DNA of 5,886 bases from Microcaldota archaeon. Lineage in GTDB: Archaea; Micrarchaeota; Micrarchaeia; Micrarchaeales; Micrarchaeaceae. The notes under the pieces were generated by a model, which was not told the origin of the DNA, ran no database searches, and was given only the letters and a program-made list of their open reading frames with translations. Shown here one piece after another: positions 5,371 to 5,886 of this stretch (position 1 is its first letter; each line of letters opens with the position of its first letter). The DNA lies in contig JAKASM010000028.1 of the NCBI GenBank assembly GCA_021819045.1, positions 1 through 5,886 of the forward strand, read 5' to 3'. The translations under genes and the position numbers were made by a program.

Positions 5371-5675
5371 TTCCTCTTGCACTCGAATCTGTTTCCGTCC
5401 TCATCTGTTGCCATCGGAGCGGTTTCGGAACCCTTTTACTGGGTTCAAGGTCGCAGAGCATCCTTGCGGTGCCTTTCTGGGCGTATCAGTGCTGCCCTTG
5501 CATGCATCCCTGTCTGCATGCAATCGGGACATGCTCTCATTCCGCATCTTTTGGATGGATGCGGAAACATTCCCTACTATGGATTTCGTGCCATAGCGCA
5601 TCTCGTTTGGGCATATCGCACTCGACTTTGGATAGTCCCTTTCAGGACGTATTCCAGATATATGCGAGACCAATA
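5342..5675 (-). ncRNA. Candidate structured RNA between two terminal hairpins
   Basis: This gene-free stretch has a good TATA box upstream (5696-5704) and a chain of hairpins on the - strand. In order: 5655-5630 (GGATA/TATCC plus GTCC/GGAC), 5596-5577 (CTATGG/CCATAG), 5566-5540 (TTCCGCATC/GATGCGGAA, 9 bp), 5523-5498 (TTGCATGC/GCATGCAA, 8 bp), 5466-5446 (CAAGG/CCTTG), 5446-5428 (GAACCC/GGGTTC) and 5370-5350 (CCCACG/CGTGGG). The 3' hairpin followed by GGAGGATGTCA resembles the right end of IS200/IS605 TnpB elements, where it forms the 3' end of the omega RNA. A 92-codon frame (5679-5401) runs through but crosses all the hairpins and matches nothing I know. I do not see RNase P or SRP RNA signatures. 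Existence of a transcript is inference. Confidence 0.35.
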
Positions 5676-5695
5676 TCATCTTATCATCGTCGAAT

Positions 5696-5704
5696 CTTAT
5701 ATAC
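5696..5704 (-). promoter_or_regulatory. TATA box inside the hairpin-bounded segment
   Basis: GTATATAAG, preceded by GAAAA as a possible BRE, is the closest match to a consensus archaeal promoter in the window. It predicts transcription leftward from about 5674 into the hairpin chain. It sits immediately inside the left hairpin. Confidence 0.5.
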
Positions 5705-5710
5705 TTTTCG

Positions 5711-5738
5711 AATTCATCCCACGATTGAACATCGTGGG
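5711..5738 (-). repeat. Second copy of the terminal hairpin, next to tRNA-Lys
   Basis: CCCACGAT (5738-5731) and ATCGTGGG (5725-5718) form an 8-bp stem with a GTTCA loop, preceded by AAAG and followed by ATGAATT. It shares the CCCACG...CGTGGGA core and orientation with the hairpin at 5341-5370. It begins about 30 bases after the tRNA-Lys 3' end, leaving no room for a gene or RNA body upstream. It is therefore more likely the other end of the same small element than a second right end. Confidence 0.45.
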
Positions 5739-5768
5739 CTTTCTGCTATGCATTCTGGTAAGTTTGCT

Positions 5769-5886
5769 CGGGTCTGGGGGGATTTGAACCCCCGACTTAC
5801 AGGTTAAAAGCCTGCCACTCTCTAGCCTTTTGTCGCCGTAATTCGAACCCGGTTTTTGATGCAGCATGCAATCATTTCCTCAAAAG
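5769..5886 (-). tRNA. tRNA-Lys(TTT), 3' half plus D-arm insertion; runs off the right edge
   Basis: Anticodon stem GCAGG/CCTGT (5815-5811, 5803-5799) encloses CTTTTAA with anticodon TTT (5808-5806). A 5-nt variable loop, T-arm GGGGG-TTCAAAT-CCCCC, acceptor 3' strand CAGACCC (5776-5770) and discriminator G (5769) follow. CCA is not encoded. Upstream, GGCTAGAGAGTG (5827-5816) looks like the 3' side of the D-loop and D-stem. The expected acceptor 5' strand (GGGTCTG) and D-stem 5' strand do not appear in the next 59 bases to the window end, so the 5' half is displaced by an intron or lies elsewhere. The 3' boundary is firm and the 5' boundary is outside the window. Confidence 0.88.

Noticed and set aside
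4940..5596. 218-codon + strand frame
   Set aside because: It is mostly the antisense of the HD gene.
5342..5675. RNase P RNA or SRP RNA as identity of the structured segment
   Set aside because: CGGAAACAG and ACAGA strings recall parts of these RNAs, but the conserved blocks (GGAAAGTCC, ACAGAA with GGCTTA, and the helix 8 GGAAGCAGC type core) are missing.
5401..5679. 92-codon frame on the - strand (open up to a TAG at 5748-5746 if non-ATG starts are allowed)
   Set aside because: It runs through six strong hairpins, has no recognisable motif, no zinc-finger or RuvC signature of TnpB, and long frames occur here in several frames on both strands. RNA structure explains the segment better.
5377..5807. 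Overlapping + strand frames of 112-136 codons
   Set aside because: Cys- and Ser-rich translations with no motif; they overlap the tRNA-Lys gene and the hairpins.
5836..5852. T-arm-like string GGGTTCGAAT on the - strand, suggesting another tRNA
   Set aside because: The flanking stem CCGGG/TACGG mispairs next to the loop, and no anticodon arm or acceptor can be built around it.
1..5886. CRISPR array or complete insertion sequence
   Set aside because: No evenly spaced direct repeats and no transposase gene were found.

Overview
The window looks archaeal, and a member of the Micrarchaeota/ARMAN group of DPANN acidophiles is my best guess. The reasons are: a very divergent archaeal 16S rRNA broken by a bulge-helix-bulge (BHB) intron; a tRNA-Ser with two small introns, one of them in the T-loop; archaeal-type uS13-uS4-uS11 gene order; TATA-box promoters; and GTGAT-type ribosome binding sites that match the 16S tail in the same window. 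The lineage call is inference from these traits, not from a database match.

Layout on the + strand. Bases 1-1003 are the 3' part of 16S rRNA, starting near E. coli position 793. A 261-nt intron at 412-672 lies in helix 34 and carries a reading frame without a normal start codon. No 23S or tRNA-Ala follows. Instead there is an AT-rich hairpin (1004-1026) and a LAGLIDADG-fold protein gene (1168-1647) whose catalytic acids are both replaced by serine.

Layout on the - strand, read from right to left. The 3' half of a tRNA-Lys(TTT) enters from the right edge, with its 5' half displaced by an insertion in the D-arm. Next comes a gene-free, hairpin-rich stretch (about 5342-5740), bounded by two CCCACG/CGTGGG hairpins that resemble IS200/IS605 (TnpB-type) ends and carrying a strong internal TATA box. 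It may be a non-autonomous element or an unrecognised structured RNA. Then an HD-domain phosphohydrolase gene (5254-4121). Finally a compact unit of tRNA-Ser(GGA), rps13, rps4, rps11 and a Nudix hydrolase, which ends 11 bases from the convergent LAGLIDADG gene.

How it fits together: the right half is a translation operon in which the tRNA is the first cistron, and its 3' processing would leave rps13 with a leader of only 10 nt. The usual partner rpoD is absent after rps11. The most striking observations are paired substitutions in the 16S decoding site (1404/1497 and 1406/1495), the T-loop tRNA intron, and the structured segment downstream of tRNA-Lys.
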